Assembly: GCA_033980235.1 (NCBI GenBank)
Contig: CM067066.1
Location: 34,821,180-34,885,179, forward strand
Length of the DNA: 64,000 nucleotides
DNA from: Diadema setosum
Lineage: Eukaryota; Echinodermata; Echinoidea; Diadematoida; Diadematidae
Direction: 5' to 3'
The notes under the pieces: model-generated
What the model saw: only the letters and a program-made list of their open reading frames with translations
Databases searched by the model: none
What the model was told of the DNA's origin: nothing
Program-made: the position numbers and the translations under genes
Shown: piece after piece, positions 25,876 through 38,493 of the stretch
Numbering within the stretch: the first letter of the stretch is position 1
How the letters are laid out: every line of letters starts with the position of its first letter

Positions 25876-26021
25876 GGGCCCGTTTCATAAACTTGTTATC
25901 AGTGACAGCTGCCACATTTCTATGACAAATTTGCTCTCAGCCAATCAGATGCAAGGATTTCCGTAGCTTGTCACATCTATGACAACTTGTCACTGATGAC
26001 AAGTTTTATAAAACAGGCCCC
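25876..26021. mobile_element. GGGGCCCGTTTCAT fold-back MITE, copy 2
   Basis: Same architecture and nearly the same sequence as 11387-11534 (ttgctctcagccaatcagat in the centre). It lies a few bases upstream of the Helentron-like element. Confidence 0.85.
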
Positions 26022-26033
26022 AGATCACATTTT

Positions 26034-27351
26034 TATGCCTCCGCCACGAAGTGGTGCCGGAGGCATTATGTTTTCGGGTTGTCCGTCCGTCCGTCCGTCC
26101 GTCCTTCCGTCCGTCCGTCCGTCCGTCCTTCCGTCCGTCCGTAATGAATTTTGTGGACAAGGTAACTATCGAAACCTGTTGAGGTATCCTAATGAAACTT
26201 GGCATGAATGTGTATTAGGGGGTGAAGTTGTGCCTATCAACTTTTGGGTGCACATGCTCAAGGTCAAAGGTCAAAAGGTCAAGGTCAAATACATAAAATT
26301 TCACTATTTCCACCATATCTATTGAATGCCTGAAGATATTTTCTTGAAACTTAGTGTATACATGTTTTACCCAATTAAGATTCTCTGGTGAAAGTTTGGG
26401 TCATGAGGTCAAAGGTCAAAGGTCAAAAGGTCAGGGTCAAATACATAAAATTTCACTATTTCCACCATATCTATTGAATGCCTGAAGATATTTTCTTGAA
26501 ACTTAGTGTATACATGTATTACCCAATTAAGATTCTCTGATGAAAGTTTGGGCCATGAGGTCAAAGGTCAAAGGTCAAAAGGTCAAGTAAAAATATTAAA
26601 ACTTCTGTTTTTTCTCCGTGCCTTGAAAAATTGTTCAAGGTATCTTCATGGAACATAGTATATACATGTACTGACTGGAAGTGATTATCTAGAGAATGTA
26701 GGGTTCATGGGGTCAAAGGTCAGGGGTCAAAGGTCAAGTGCAAGACTTTAAAATGTTACTATTACCCTCATATTTATGCAATGCCAGCAGGGTTATTTTT
26801 TTACACTTGGTGTATGCGTGTGTAACCTAATAGAAATTCTCTGGAAAGTTTTTTTTTTCTCTTTTTGCCTCAAAGGTCAAAAGGTCAAAGATCAAGTGAA
26901 AGTGCTGAACTAACTTTTTCCTCCATATCTCGGAAGTGGCTCAAGTTACCTTGAAACTTGGTACATATTATGCATGTTCTACCTGAAAGTAATTATCTTA
27001 TGAATTTTAGGGTCAAGGGCCAGATGAAAATGGTAACATTCAATTCAGAAATTGCACTTTTTCTCCACACCTGTACCTTGAAAATTACTCAATGCCTAAA
27101 TGTATGAATGGGTCAAAGTCAAGTTAAAGTCCTTAAATCCCTAGATACATGCTCTCCTATTCATCCAATTAAACCTACGTCTAGGAAGGTGAACATTCAA
27201 CACATTTGTGACAAACTTGTCATTCCAATATTTTGCCAATTTTGTGAAAATGTAATCACACAGTGTCCACATGTACTATCTAGACCTACATGTATTGGGA
27301 AAATCATGCATTATGGCGGAGGCATACCAGTCGCCAAAGCGACATTTCTAG
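26034..27351 (+). mobile_element. Non-autonomous Helentron-like element 1
   Basis: About 1.32 kb. The 5' end ATGCCTCCGCCACGAAG forms a hairpin with gtggtgccggaggca and is followed by a (GTCC)n/(TTCC) tract at 26079-26141. The core is about five degraded units of about 150 bp rich in AGGTCA. The 3' end has TGGCGGAGGCATA (27314-27326, inverse of the 5' terminus), hairpin GTCGC-caaa-GCGAC (27330-27343), then ATTTCTAG and T. An asymmetric inverted repeat, 3' hairpin and microsatellite-plus-tandem core fit Helentron/Helitron2 non-autonomous elements (DINE-1, pearl). The exact 5' base is uncertain because no TC start is present. Confidence 0.75.
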
Positions 27352-28099
27352 TCTATTCAAGTGTTTGGAAGTGTACTCTGTATGTACATCCATGTCGTAT
27401 GACTTCACAAGGTCATTGATATTTTACACCGACATGCATTTTCTTTCTCTTTTGTCTGTAATATGGGAAAGTACAGAACAGCAATTACATACATGGGGTC
27501 AATTTCGATCATAGATTTTGTATTTACATCCATAGGCCCCTTTACAGAGAGACGTTTACTGAGCTCTGATGGATAATAAAAATTGACCTCAGCTCTGTGT
27601 GTCTATTGCTGATATTTTATTAAGCAATCTTCCAATCAATTGAAACTCTTGATAATGCAGGGCCCCAATAAGTTATTATATGGATGGGGGAGGGGGAGCA
27701 GGTAGAAAGTAAAGGAGGATGCAGTAACTGCTTTGGATTAGCCCGATCTGCCAATGGGGAAGAATCTCCTCCCTGGGCTAAAAATAGAAACGTGTTACTT
27801 GGCGGAGGATGTGGACAGAATTGCTTGAATGTTTGCGCAATTAAATTCCATTCTAGACAACACATCCTAGCCAGAGGAAGTCGGAAGGGGAAGGGGCGAG
27901 AGGGGGAACTTTGCTTATTACTTCAAAGATGGCGACTGAGTTTTGATTGTGAAAAGAACCAAGAAGGAAAGGACAAGGGAAAGATGTTGCTTCTTTGCTA
28001 AGTTCCTAAGACATTTGTGTTTTTGTCTTGCGCATGTAGTGGAAAGCGACTGTATGCGTCACTTTTCCGGTGGCGGCGGCAGTGTTGTCGTGAACTAAT

Positions 28100-28790
28100 T
28101 TATTGTAATCTCACTAACTTTCCACAGCTCTGAGCCATGACCACCTTTCTCACCCAACTCTCACCACAGATACATGTACATAACCTAAAAATGCCAATCA
28201 AGTTTGAATAGGGGTGAAGTCTGACAAGGTCAAAGGTCAAATGGTCAATGAACTTGCCTGATAGGTGATAGGCACTGAATTCTCGGTATTGTGGTGTTAA
28301 TTAACTTTCCACAGATCTGAGCTATGACCACCAAACTTGCACAGGTCTATACAATGTAGATGCTGGTCAATTTCTCATTTGGATGAAGTGTGACGAGTTA
28401 AAAGGTCAAGTAGTCAATCTAGTACCCGATAAGCACTGTACACATAGTGTTGTGGTGTACTCTCTCAATAACTTTCCACAGATTTGAGCTATGACCACCA
28501 AACCCATACCACAGGTACATCAAGTGGAATATGCAGGTCAATTTGGAATATTGGTAAAATCAGATGGGGTCAAAGGTCAAGTGGTCAATGAAGTTTGCCT
28601 GATAAGCATTGTACAATAGTATTGTGGTGTACTCTCTCAGTAACTTTCCACAACTTTGAGCTATGACCACCCAATTCGTCACAGGTACAGCCTTGTACAT
28701 GTACATCACCTAAAGATGCAGGTCAAGTTCGAATGTTGGGGAAGTCAGACAGGGTCAAAGGTTAAAAGGTCAGTGAACTTGGATTTAAAA
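28100..28790. repeat. 167-187 bp tandem array with GGTCAAAGGTCA motifs
   Basis: Four units anchored on gag(c/c)(t/c)atgacca at 28132, 28319, 28486 and 28658. Each has actttccaca, gagctatgaccacc, a variable middle and a ggtcaaaggtcaa-type block. It resembles the core of the element at 26034-27351 but no element ends were found next to it. Confidence 0.85.
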
Positions 28791-29689
28791 AATACTTATC
28801 ACAAATCGCAATGTGCAAGTGAAACATTGCTTTGCATTTGCATTGGTTTTGGTTTTATGTTGTTGTTTTTTAAAGAAAATTGGTCAATAGGAAGGGAACA
28901 GAATGAGGTACAGAATGAGTGGAGTGTTAGTTGTATGCTTGGAAATGACAAGAGAACACTTCAGTACAGAAGAGTGATGACAGATTTCAGTGTGTAATAT
29001 TCGCAGTGGCATAAGGGAGATCTAGAACAGCAAATCTGTGGGGTGATGTGTGTCACGGATAGTGAGTTCTTACTCATGGCTAGCCTTGTGTGAGGAGAAG
29101 GAGGTGAATTTCTCCCCAAATCGAATCAGACAGCAGTAATTCCAAAACGAGTCTTGTCGTGGTTAGTTGTAAGTGCACCTGAACCATACACCTCTGTTAA
29201 TGTTCTTTTTATTATTATTTGCTAGTCTCGCTTCCAGGTGTAGCGTCAGACATTAAGTCCAGATCATGGGTATGGTGCAACCACTCTGCAGCACTGCCTC
29301 TGGACATCTGCATGGCTGCCTGAATTACCATGGTGCAGATATTTGCTGTGATGATTCAATCTGAGATGTAGAAATGTGCATATATGCCGTATGTGTTTGA
29401 TTCCGGTGATTCTAGACTGGAGGGGCCTCTACGGGCTCTACCGTGAAGACTTCCGTAAGATGCGAATATTCAGTGTATTCAACTCAACTTCAGTGTATTC
29501 AACTAACCCACCCCTTTTCCCCCAGTCCAATAGAAGAATGTATTAATGAGGAAAAAACTTGGAAAGAGTTCAATGTAGTTTACCTGTGTTACTTGTTTGC
29601 TTCCAGGGATATTATAACAATTTACATGTACTTCAGTCAAAAAACTTTTTTTTTTAATGCCCTTGCCATAGAGTGTCACTCGTTGGAAT

Positions 29690-29790
29690 GTTTGCCCATC
29701 TGTCCGCCTTGAAGTGTCGAAGGAGGCATTATATTTTCAGGTTTTCTATCTGTCCGTTTGTCTATTTTTCCAGCTTGGATTTTCCCCACA
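29690..29790 (+). mobile_element. 5' fragment of a Helentron-like element
   Basis: gaagtgtcgaaggaggcatt, atattttcagg and tctgtccgtttgtct match the 5' end and GTCC tract of element 1 (gaagtggtgccggaggcatt, atgttttcggg, gtccgtccg). No core or 3' end follows. Confidence 0.6.
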
Positions 29791-31418
29791 GTCTTCCATA
29801 CTTTCGAAATCAAACCACAGTTTGTTTGTTTTTTTCCAGGATCTAAATTTTCAATTTTGTACAAACCAAACCAAAGAAGTACAGTGCAAATATAAAATGG
29901 AGCAATTTCATACAAGGCACGTGTTCACAGGAAACTCCCTACCATCACTGCCAAGATGAGAAGGCAGCATCAAACTGTCATTGTTTATTTTGAAGATTTT
30001 CACCCTCAATCAGTTTAGTACCCCTGGCGAGATTTTGCGATGAGAATTTTTAACAAGAGTCTGCCATAGATTACCTGTGTCTGGGCTGACACAATTTTGC
30101 TCGCATCTCGTTTTGCAGTATCTGTCTCCGTTTCTTTCCAGTATATGTGCCACCTGCCATGATCGGTGTATCACATACAGTAGAACAGGTCTCTCAGTTC
30201 CTGTGATTTGATCTTAAATGCTTACAAGTATATGATTCAATTATTTACCTCATAGAATGGGCTGGTAGAGTTAAGTTAAGCTTCCTAGTATCTTATCAAT
30301 GTCATTGGTAAACAGTGTTTTATCTCAGCTGCCCTTGACATCTCTATTCTTTTTCTCTTTCAGTGTCTCTAAGTATATCGTAGAAATGAAACATTGCAGA
30401 TTAGGGTTTCTTCATTTTTAAGGAAATTTGAACCTCCTAGCTTAGTTTATACAGAAGAAAAAGAAGTGTCTTGAAATTGCAGTGTTGACAAGTTTATTTA
30501 TAGTGAATATTTATTGCAAAGACGTTCAAAGTTATATTTGTGAAGATAATAACTTGTTTAATTTTGATTCTTTTCTTTTCATACTGTAAAAAAAGCAGTG
30601 CTAACCTGACTGACAGAAAGATTGCTGCAAATACTAACTTGAGTTTTGGAGATCAGTCTTTCTTAATGGCTACAACATGAAACTGGCTATCTTAATTAGA
30701 CAGAGGTTGTAAACAATGGCAGGAAGTTATTCTCATCAAGAAATTAAATCATGTTGAAGCCATGATTTACAACTTACATACATGTAGTTTCAATTACTGG
30801 GCCTCGCTCATTCTCCCACAGTCTGAATTATATAGTTGCATACACTTCGCATGTTGGCACAAATTCAGATGCTATCACACAGTATCTTTAGCATAGGAAA
30901 GGAAAATTTGTAGGTAAGAAAGGAAGCTCTATAGCTTGACCTCACCCTGGGAACTCATCATCTCATTGGAATGTGTTTACAGCCATTCCCTGTCTGAGAT
31001 GAATTTATAACACAACACACTAATGAATACGTGGGACTATGGTGCATGTATTTTGTCTCTTCTGTCGTGTCCCTGTGGGCTAACAGCTGACAGTCCAGGA
31101 CCGACGACCTCTTAGCCAGTGACCTAGTTGACTATAATGGATACATATGTTATTACCTTTCAGTGCTGATCGTAATACTGTAAAAGTGTATAAACTTGGG
31201 AGCAAATGTTTCATGGGATTCTTAATCCTCACATTGGATATTCTGAACCAGAGGGATCAAAGAGAATTGTGTGAAAGTTGGTGGACCTGAAGGAGTGAAT
31301 TCATTCTGGCTCTTAGTTCATCATATCCATGAGCCAGTAGTACTGTCTCTTATAACTTTTCCTTTCTCTAGTTTCCTCCCAACCTCCCTCTCATTATCTG
31401 TGGGGGGGTACTCTACCT

Positions 31419-31644
31419 ACTGTATACGCTGTTATTTTCGCGTACAGATATTTTCGTGAATAACGAGGTCATAGACATTTTCGCGCGATGTTGTTTTCGC
31501 GAATTGACGCCGACACTTACATTAATGTTCTATTAACACAGTGCATGGAGACATTTTCGTGTGTTATTAAATTCGCGATCCAACTGTGATTCGCGAAATT
31601 CGCGAAAAATTAAACCCTCGCGAAAATAACAGCTTATACAGTAT
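31419..31644. mobile_element. TTTTCGCGA fold-back element, copy 1
   Basis: Arms actgtatacgctgttatttt and aaaataacagcttatacagt, with many TTCGCGAA motifs inside. The CpGs are intact. Relatives at 51640-51853 and 57678-57893. Confidence 0.85.
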
Positions 31645-32718
31645 CTCAAATATTGCATTCATTGCAACAAAAGCGTCGTCTTTCAATTCTCTGATTTCAA
31701 TAAATGTTCTAAAGATGTGGGTTTTTTTTTTTTTGAAAGAGGTGTATTTTACCATGATTATTATTTTTAAATGGTATATTCAATTTTGTTTTAATCATCC
31801 ATATTTTTTTTTGAAGTTGATTCTCTTTCTCCTTTTAATATCATGTTGCTTTGATGTAGCATTGAGTGAATTTTGCTGTGCACTCTCCAATAATTGATCA
31901 TTAAGTGCATTGCATCCTTTGTATTCCTCAAATAGCTTGCTTGGCAATGGCAACGAACAACCCTGAAATGTCCAAATCCGTTATTGCGACCATCCTTGCA
32001 AACCCTGTATCAATACCATAGCTCTCCGCTCAAATCACTTTACACTGAATAACCCCAAGGCAAAAATGCAGGGGGGGGGGGGAGGGGATAAGAATAAAGC
32101 GATGTGCAGATTACGGATAAGTCGAAGTACCTCTGTGGTAGGTAGGGAGCTCATTTGCCCTTCATCCAGATCATTTTGCTGACTGCCCTGGATGGGGCAG
32201 GCTATATTTAGCCAACCTACTTTTTGGTACGCGCTACAGCTGGAAGAACAACGAGGAGGGAAGTGGGAGCATGTATCATCAACACACGGCGCCCTCGCTC
32301 CTTACAGTGCGTTCATAATTACACACTGTCTTACAAGTGCACAGTGCTTCCAGTGCTCTTTATGCGGCCAACACAAACAGGCCCTCATAGCAGGGACGGA
32401 AATAGGGGGCTCACACACATTCTCATACATACAGTGTACCTGTGATGTGTGTGTGTGCGTGTGTGTGTGTGGGGGGGGGGATTACACGTGGATGATATCC
32501 CTTTTGCCCTGCCTGCATTTGTATCACAAAGACTGGAAGTTTTTGTTATTGTCAATAGCTTATCTCTATGTTTTCATGCCAGGAATGTCATTGCCAAGCA
32601 AGATGACAGAGTGCTGAGAGAAAAAATGACTTGTAACCGAGCTGCATGATGCAATCATGTAATTATTATCCTCTATGAAGCACAAACGTGTACACTCGTA
32701 TTCTCTTTTGGCTATGTA

Positions 32719-33069
32719 CAGGCAACTCCCATTATAACAAAGTCCTCAGGACTGGCAGTTTTCTTTCGTTATTTCAAAATTTTGTTATATCTGAACAAAT
32801 AAAGTGTTAAAAAAACATCTAGATGATAATTTTGGGCCTTGAATTTTACTTCATTATATCCAAATTTTTTTTGTATGTTTTATTAAATCATATCACAAAC
32901 ATGATCAATTGATTTACAAATGATTTGTAATGATTAGAAAAAATATGAATTAAACATGAAAAAATGAAAAAAGGTGACAAGACGTTGAAAATAACCTCCA
33001 GTATCGAGTAAGTATGTCCCAATCCCAAAAGTTTGTTATAATGGTGTTTGTTATAACAGAAGTGCACTG
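32719..33069. mobile_element. Tigger-like MITE, second family
   Basis: Begins CAGGCAACTCCCATTATAAC and ends TTATAACAGAAGTGCACTG, with TA on both sides (32717-32718, 33070-33071). The CAG/CTG ends and TA target duplication fit Tc1-mariner/Tigger. AT-rich and non-coding. Confidence 0.75.
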
Positions 33070-33480
33070 TACTACAGCGTACTAGCTCATGTAATGATCA
33101 TCTTTCGTGCAACGATGAGGAGGAAGAGGCTATGTTTTTGTTTTCTCTCTCTGTCAAGTTAAAACATGATCTGTAATATGATCCTGATCCTGCAGTAAAT
33201 GAAATGAAATGGCAGGCACCCTGCCGCACCCTGCCAAAGGTTTTAAAAACAAACACTATTTTATGGCCGAACTTAAATCCATCAAATTTGCCATTCCAAA
33301 TCTGTATACAGTAATGCTATGCAATCTGTGAACACCAGTAGCATAAAAGCTGAAAGTTGATACTCTGTATCTTGCAGCAGGAATGCACTGTGATATTATA
33401 CTGGTCAGTGTTGATCCATCAATGACTTACAGTCAGCAGAGAAGTATTCTACATGTGCATATAGCACTTGAGAAATTATA

Positions 33481-33891
33481 CCCCGTTTGAAGAACTTCAG
33501 GAGGACCTCTGGAGGATGTGCCAGACGAAAATAAAAGGTTTTTTATACTGCTGAGCGGGGGACCCTATCTAGAGTCCCCTGGTCGTCTAGCGCAAGGTAG
33601 GCATACGTTTCTATGGAAACCAGTGGGCGAGCGTTTCTCCTCGAGAGAGGCGGCAGTTTTTCATGTGTATATGCGCACTCCGCCACAATTGGAAGTGTGT
33701 GCCGTGTTCACGCCAAGACCATTTTAGAGTCCCCTCATCTGGCATGAACACGGCACACTAGACTCATGCTAGTCTGTATAGCACGACATTCACGCCAGAC
33801 TCACTCCAGACTCATGCTAGATTCTTTGTGCTGTGACCATTTAGAGTCCCCATCGTGGTTGTGACATGTTTCGGGGGACTTTAAAACGGGG
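33481..33891. mobile_element. Fold-back element with CCCCGTTT ends
   Basis: TA CCCCGTTT at the left and AAACGGGG TA at the right. An internal pair gtgccgtgttcacgcc / ggcatgaacacggcac and repeated agagtcccc blocks are seen. Same outer 8 bp as 11726-12270 but a different interior. Confidence 0.6.
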
Positions 33892-35149
33892 TATCAGATG
33901 TATGAGGAGAAGACAGCATACCGGTACTCATTTGTATGTAATATCTGCCAGGTATTTGACACATTCCTAATAAAGGCATATTCTTGTAAACTGACTTGTC
34001 CAGAAGGTTCATTTGATCTTTAAACTGCCTCAACTTGTTTTGTTTGTTACTCCATTCATAGTTTTTGTCGATAGGATCATAGGAAACTTATGTTTCTCAG
34101 AGTAATGCATTGGGCATTTCAGCTGTATCCATGTTCAGAAGGAGGGGGGGGGGGGCGGTGGAAGGGATGTCAAATTTGGTTGCCAGCCATTCAGTGACAA
34201 ATATGTGTGCATACATGAATATTTTCATTTTTCATCAAAGCATTAGTAGCTTGTAAATTATAGAATTAGATATAACTATACAATTATTAGGTATGTGTGT
34301 ATCAGGTAGGTCTGGTCTTGGGTAACATTTATAGGCAGAAGGTACAATAAAAACAAAAACAAAAACAAACATACAAAGTGATTGAGCAGAGGCTTATAGT
34401 TTAAGAGTTGTGATACATTGCAAGTTGGCATTGATCTTATAGGTAGAGTAGTTGAAATTGCATATTACAATGCTAAAATCTGTCAGTGCATCATATGCTG
34501 TGCAACTGAAGTGAGTTGTGAGCAGCACTTATTCTGTAAAGGTTTAGAACAAAAATGCATGCTACCATGTACAATGTATCAATCATACATGATGATTCTT
34601 TTGATTGTACATGATTCTACATGAGTTGATACCATGCCCTAATAACTTTGGCAATTCTGAATACATGAGAGGGCTTTGCAACTAAAACAATATGTGTGTG
34701 TGTTTGTGATGTTTAGTTCAAGCACTTTAGAGCCATGATGTTTTGGAACAAGCAAACTGACCCTGAGGTCAGCCAACTGCATTCAGCTTGCTGAATAGCT
34801 CAAGGTAATTTGCTCATCAGCATGTTGATACCCAGTCCGCTCCATGTCTTTTGTCTATATTTGGGAACAATAGCAGATTCTGGTTTTGTTGTTCTAATCT
34901 ACCAGGAAATGAATGAGTTAAAGAGTTTTCCAGGCACGTGAAGCTTGTATCATTTAAAAATTTCCAAACCTTGTTTGGCCTGAGTAGTTCACTATGGACA
35001 CCTATTGGAAAGTATCCTAATATAGGTGGACATTTTGGTAGTGTGGAAATTTCATGCATTTCACGCAACCAGATTCCGACATGAATGTAACACTCAAGCA
35101 TACATTTCTGTGTTCAGTACTGCACTCCACAAATGCATATTTGATGCAT

Positions 35150-35485
35150 CACGCGTTACCCCGGGGTACCGTAGTACCCTGGGTAACCGCATTGTGTAGC
35201 GCCACCTCATGTCCACTCAAGGACAGCCAGAGAAAAATGCATGCACTGTGTGTGCGTGTACATAGTCATTCCCATGCCACTGCATGTTATACTATGCGTG
35301 CATGGAAGCTGCGATACCACTAGCGTGTGCTTTAGTGCAGTGCAGTGCAGTGGCTAGCGCGCGCTAGCTCCAGCACCAAAATAATTTCCTCTTTTTGGCA
35401 CCCATGATACAACCTTTTTAAAAAAATAAATAATTCAACAAAATGGCTGATTTTAGTTTGGTACCCTGGGATACCATTTATGTCG
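35150..35485. mobile_element. GGTACC-palindrome element, smaller relative of 6552-7965
   Basis: gttaccccggggtaccgtag at the left and ggtaccctgggataccat at the right. Part near 35430 (aattcaacaaaatggctga) is the inverse of sequence near 6580. CpG- and palindrome-rich (gctagcgcgcgctagc). Confidence 0.5.
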
Positions 35486-37276
35486 TCATTTAACCACTCA
35501 CAAAATTGTTGGGAGGTCCTTAGTTAGGTTTGTGAATTTTACACTGTTAGTGAGATTTAGTAGTCATCGCATCTGCAATTTGTTGTTCTCTGGAAGCAAG
35601 CATGTCCCTGCTAGTGAAAGCTTTTTTGTGAGCACTTCGCTGGGTTCCTTTCCCTGGGTAGTTCTGGGCTAGATCAGCTGTTTGAGGTCAAGGACATTGT
35701 GGCAGGAATGTGTTTTGATTGCTGAGCGCTCCCTCACTGGCCCAACTCAATGCACTCTCATTATAAATGCCCAGACTTCCACAATATGCTGGGGGGACCC
35801 ATTGTGTAGTCTCTGTCCCAGTCTCTACTAGCTGTGAGTACACTGTTCTATCTCGGGTAGCAGTGTCACAGTGCAGCTCCTATCTCCAAGCTCTCCCATT
35901 TCCCAGCAAGCACTCACATCCCCCCCCCCCCCCCCCAAACTTTCTCATTTGTCGGTAATCCCATATCATTCAAGAGAACCCAAGAATTTCTCATAAAAAT
36001 CTCACAAATTATAGACAGGATGAATATCATGTGTGGCAAGTGCCTCAGCAGCTGATCATGTTTCCACTGTTTGGTGTAGAGAATCAAACACCCTCTATAG
36101 ATTTTCTACCGATTTTCTTATCTTTTTTTGAATAAAGATTTCTTGTTATTGTTGTAAAACTAAGCATTTTGATCATACGCAACCAAATTGTATCAAAAGA
36201 GAATATAATGCATATTATCATGATTCATATTGGGCTGGGAATACAAATATATTAAGGCCCTGTAGATTCAATTAGTCTTTTGTGTGTATTTGTGACGATC
36301 AAAGCACTACCGTGCTTCACTAGTGTTACTAAATTGCATGTAGCTAACCTACGCAAGAATATTTGTGTGTATTGTATGAGACAGCATGACTAGTAAGTAT
36401 GGCCTCGAGTGCACTGTCATGTGTGAATTTATTGCCTTGATTCTATGCCAATATGGAATTCAGGAAAGCTACACAAAAATATTTCGATTTGCCTTCGTTT
36501 TTTTTTTTTTTTTTCAAGGTGGTTCAAGAGATAGAAATTTGCAAAACATATATGAATGAAACTAGTGGTTTTAACACATGGACAAGGGAACAGTGGTACA
36601 TTACAAGAATTGAGCTAAATAGAGAAATTCTTTATTCTGCCATATCATACATGATCAATGCATTGTAAACATTAAGACAAAAATATGCAGCACCTATCCA
36701 CAGAAATGTGTTTTCTTGGATAACCACTGGGTGCTACAAATCCACTGATCCACTTGCCAAGGGCAACAATGACTTAGTGTCGGGCAAGTAAATGAATGGG
36801 CATTTGCCTGTAGGCCCAGTTTGGTTTCCTTGTTCAAATGCCCATTAGGTAAATAAGTGGAAGGAATATCTTTTATCATGCCCTGTCCCGTACTCGGGCT
36901 CTAGAGGGCACTTTTCACCATGCTCACGAAACTTAAATAGCCAGTGCCATGGTAATTACAGAGTCTTGGTGAAGATTTTCTCCCACACCAGCAATTGCTT
37001 ACCACATTTTAAATACCGGTAAATCTGTGTACAACAATGCGATTGGCACTTCTTGTAGTAATACACAGACGAGTGACAAAGTTTGTTCAGATGTAGCATT
37101 CAAATGTATCGGAAGAAAGAGGTAATTTGCACAGACTAAATGGCACATTTCATTTCAAATATGCCAGTGCAAAGACTTCTGTGGTCCTGAAGGACTATCA
37201 TCAAGATTGTGATCCTGAGAAGAATGTTCCAAGTATGGTCTTAATTGATACTGAGGGTTGAGTCCTACAGTGTGGC

Positions 37277-37890
37277 TTAAGGTCTGGTCACACTGCCCAA
37301 AAGTCGCGTAAACGCATTAATCACGTAAGAAATTCGAGCCTTACACGATACATGCGCGATTTGCGCATTCTATGAGTTTGTCTGACGTGGAACCTTCGTA
37401 GTTGTCTGCCAATGTGCGCCGGATCGGCGCTTTATGCGATTCCAGGTTTTGAGCAGCTCAAAACTCGGCTTTACGTAAAAGTTACGTAATTTTTGCGTAG
37501 ATTGCGTAGTTCTTACGTGTACAATGTGCGAAAAATGCGTCGAATATCAGTAATCGTTCGCTGAAATGTTGCCGCTATTGCGTTCATGCGCGAATCATAC
37601 GCAGTTCATTAGTGTTAATGCGTAGATTATGCGTGGTTTCCCGTGGACCTCAGTCGTCGCGCACAACCACGAATTCGCCCTATTTGGGGCCTTTGCGTGC
37701 CTATGTGCGCGCTGAAAGTGCGTGGTTTGTTGGTGATTTTTGTGTGATCTTTCCGTAGTTCTTGCGCAATTCATCGGCGATTTTCATCGCGTAAATCAGC
37801 AAAAATTCTTGACAGACAAGCACGCACAACCAAATTTCTTGCGTGATTCATGCTTTTACACGACTTTTGGGCAGTGTGACCAGGCCTTAA
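37277..37890. mobile_element. 614-bp TTAA fold-back element (CTGGTCACACTGCCC ends)
   Basis: TTAAGGTCTGGTCACACTGC at the left and the inverse ending ...GTGTGACCAGGCCTTAA at the right, TTAA at both edges. The interior is full of cgtaa, gcgca and acgtaa in both orientations. Non-coding and young-looking (CpG intact). Confidence 0.85.
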
Positions 37891-38493
37891 ATAAGTGCTC
37901 TTTGATTCCATGTTGACAACGTGGATTGCAACATGATGACATCATTTGAAGAAATTGTGCAATTCACCAGGTTCTCTGGCATGTTCAGTACCAGAATCAA
38001 TAATGTATGAAGGATTTCACAGCCTCCTTGATGCCAGGATGGATGGCGTATTCAAGTGCAAAAATAGGCTGATTCGGGGGTGGAGCCAGGCATTCTTGAT
38101 GTTCATATCATGAATATAATATGTACTGAAAATCAAAATGGGTTCTAACTAGGTGGACGTAATGAGTGGACTGCAACCATTGGGCACTGCTAGAGAATGA
38201 GAACAGTGTCCTCTTCCATACAATCGAATAGTCTGTGACTGACCTGCATGTAATCTCACAACAGAGACCATGTATAGGGTCTGTAGCATGTGTTGGTATC
38301 AATAGTCACTGCATAGCATTCATGTCATGTGTTGTAAATAAAATGGGCATTATCGGTAACATTATGACTCCCTGCATCAGTTCCTCTTAAATTCAAAGTC
38401 ATGCAATGTGAACTCTGGGAATACCCTAAGTACATTTACATTGTACTTTCATTTCTATTGCACAATTATGACACAATCAAAAGCACACAGAAT

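Noticed and set aside
26079..26141. GTCC tandem run as a possible CRISPR or telomere-like array
   Set aside because: A simple 4-bp microsatellite inside a transposon; no spacers, and the genome is eukaryotic.
25987..26325. ORF with repeated Pro-Ser-Val residues
   Set aside because: Reads through the GTCC microsatellite at the 5' end of Helentron-like element 1.
26034..27351. A classical Helitron (5' TC, CTRR 3' end, A/T target)
   Set aside because: The 3' CTAG before T fits, but no TC start was seen, and the inverted subterminal copy of the 5' end fits Helentron/Helitron2 better.
32192..32617. 141-codon plus-strand ORF
   Set aside because: Runs through a (GT)n and G-run tract; no recognisable domain.
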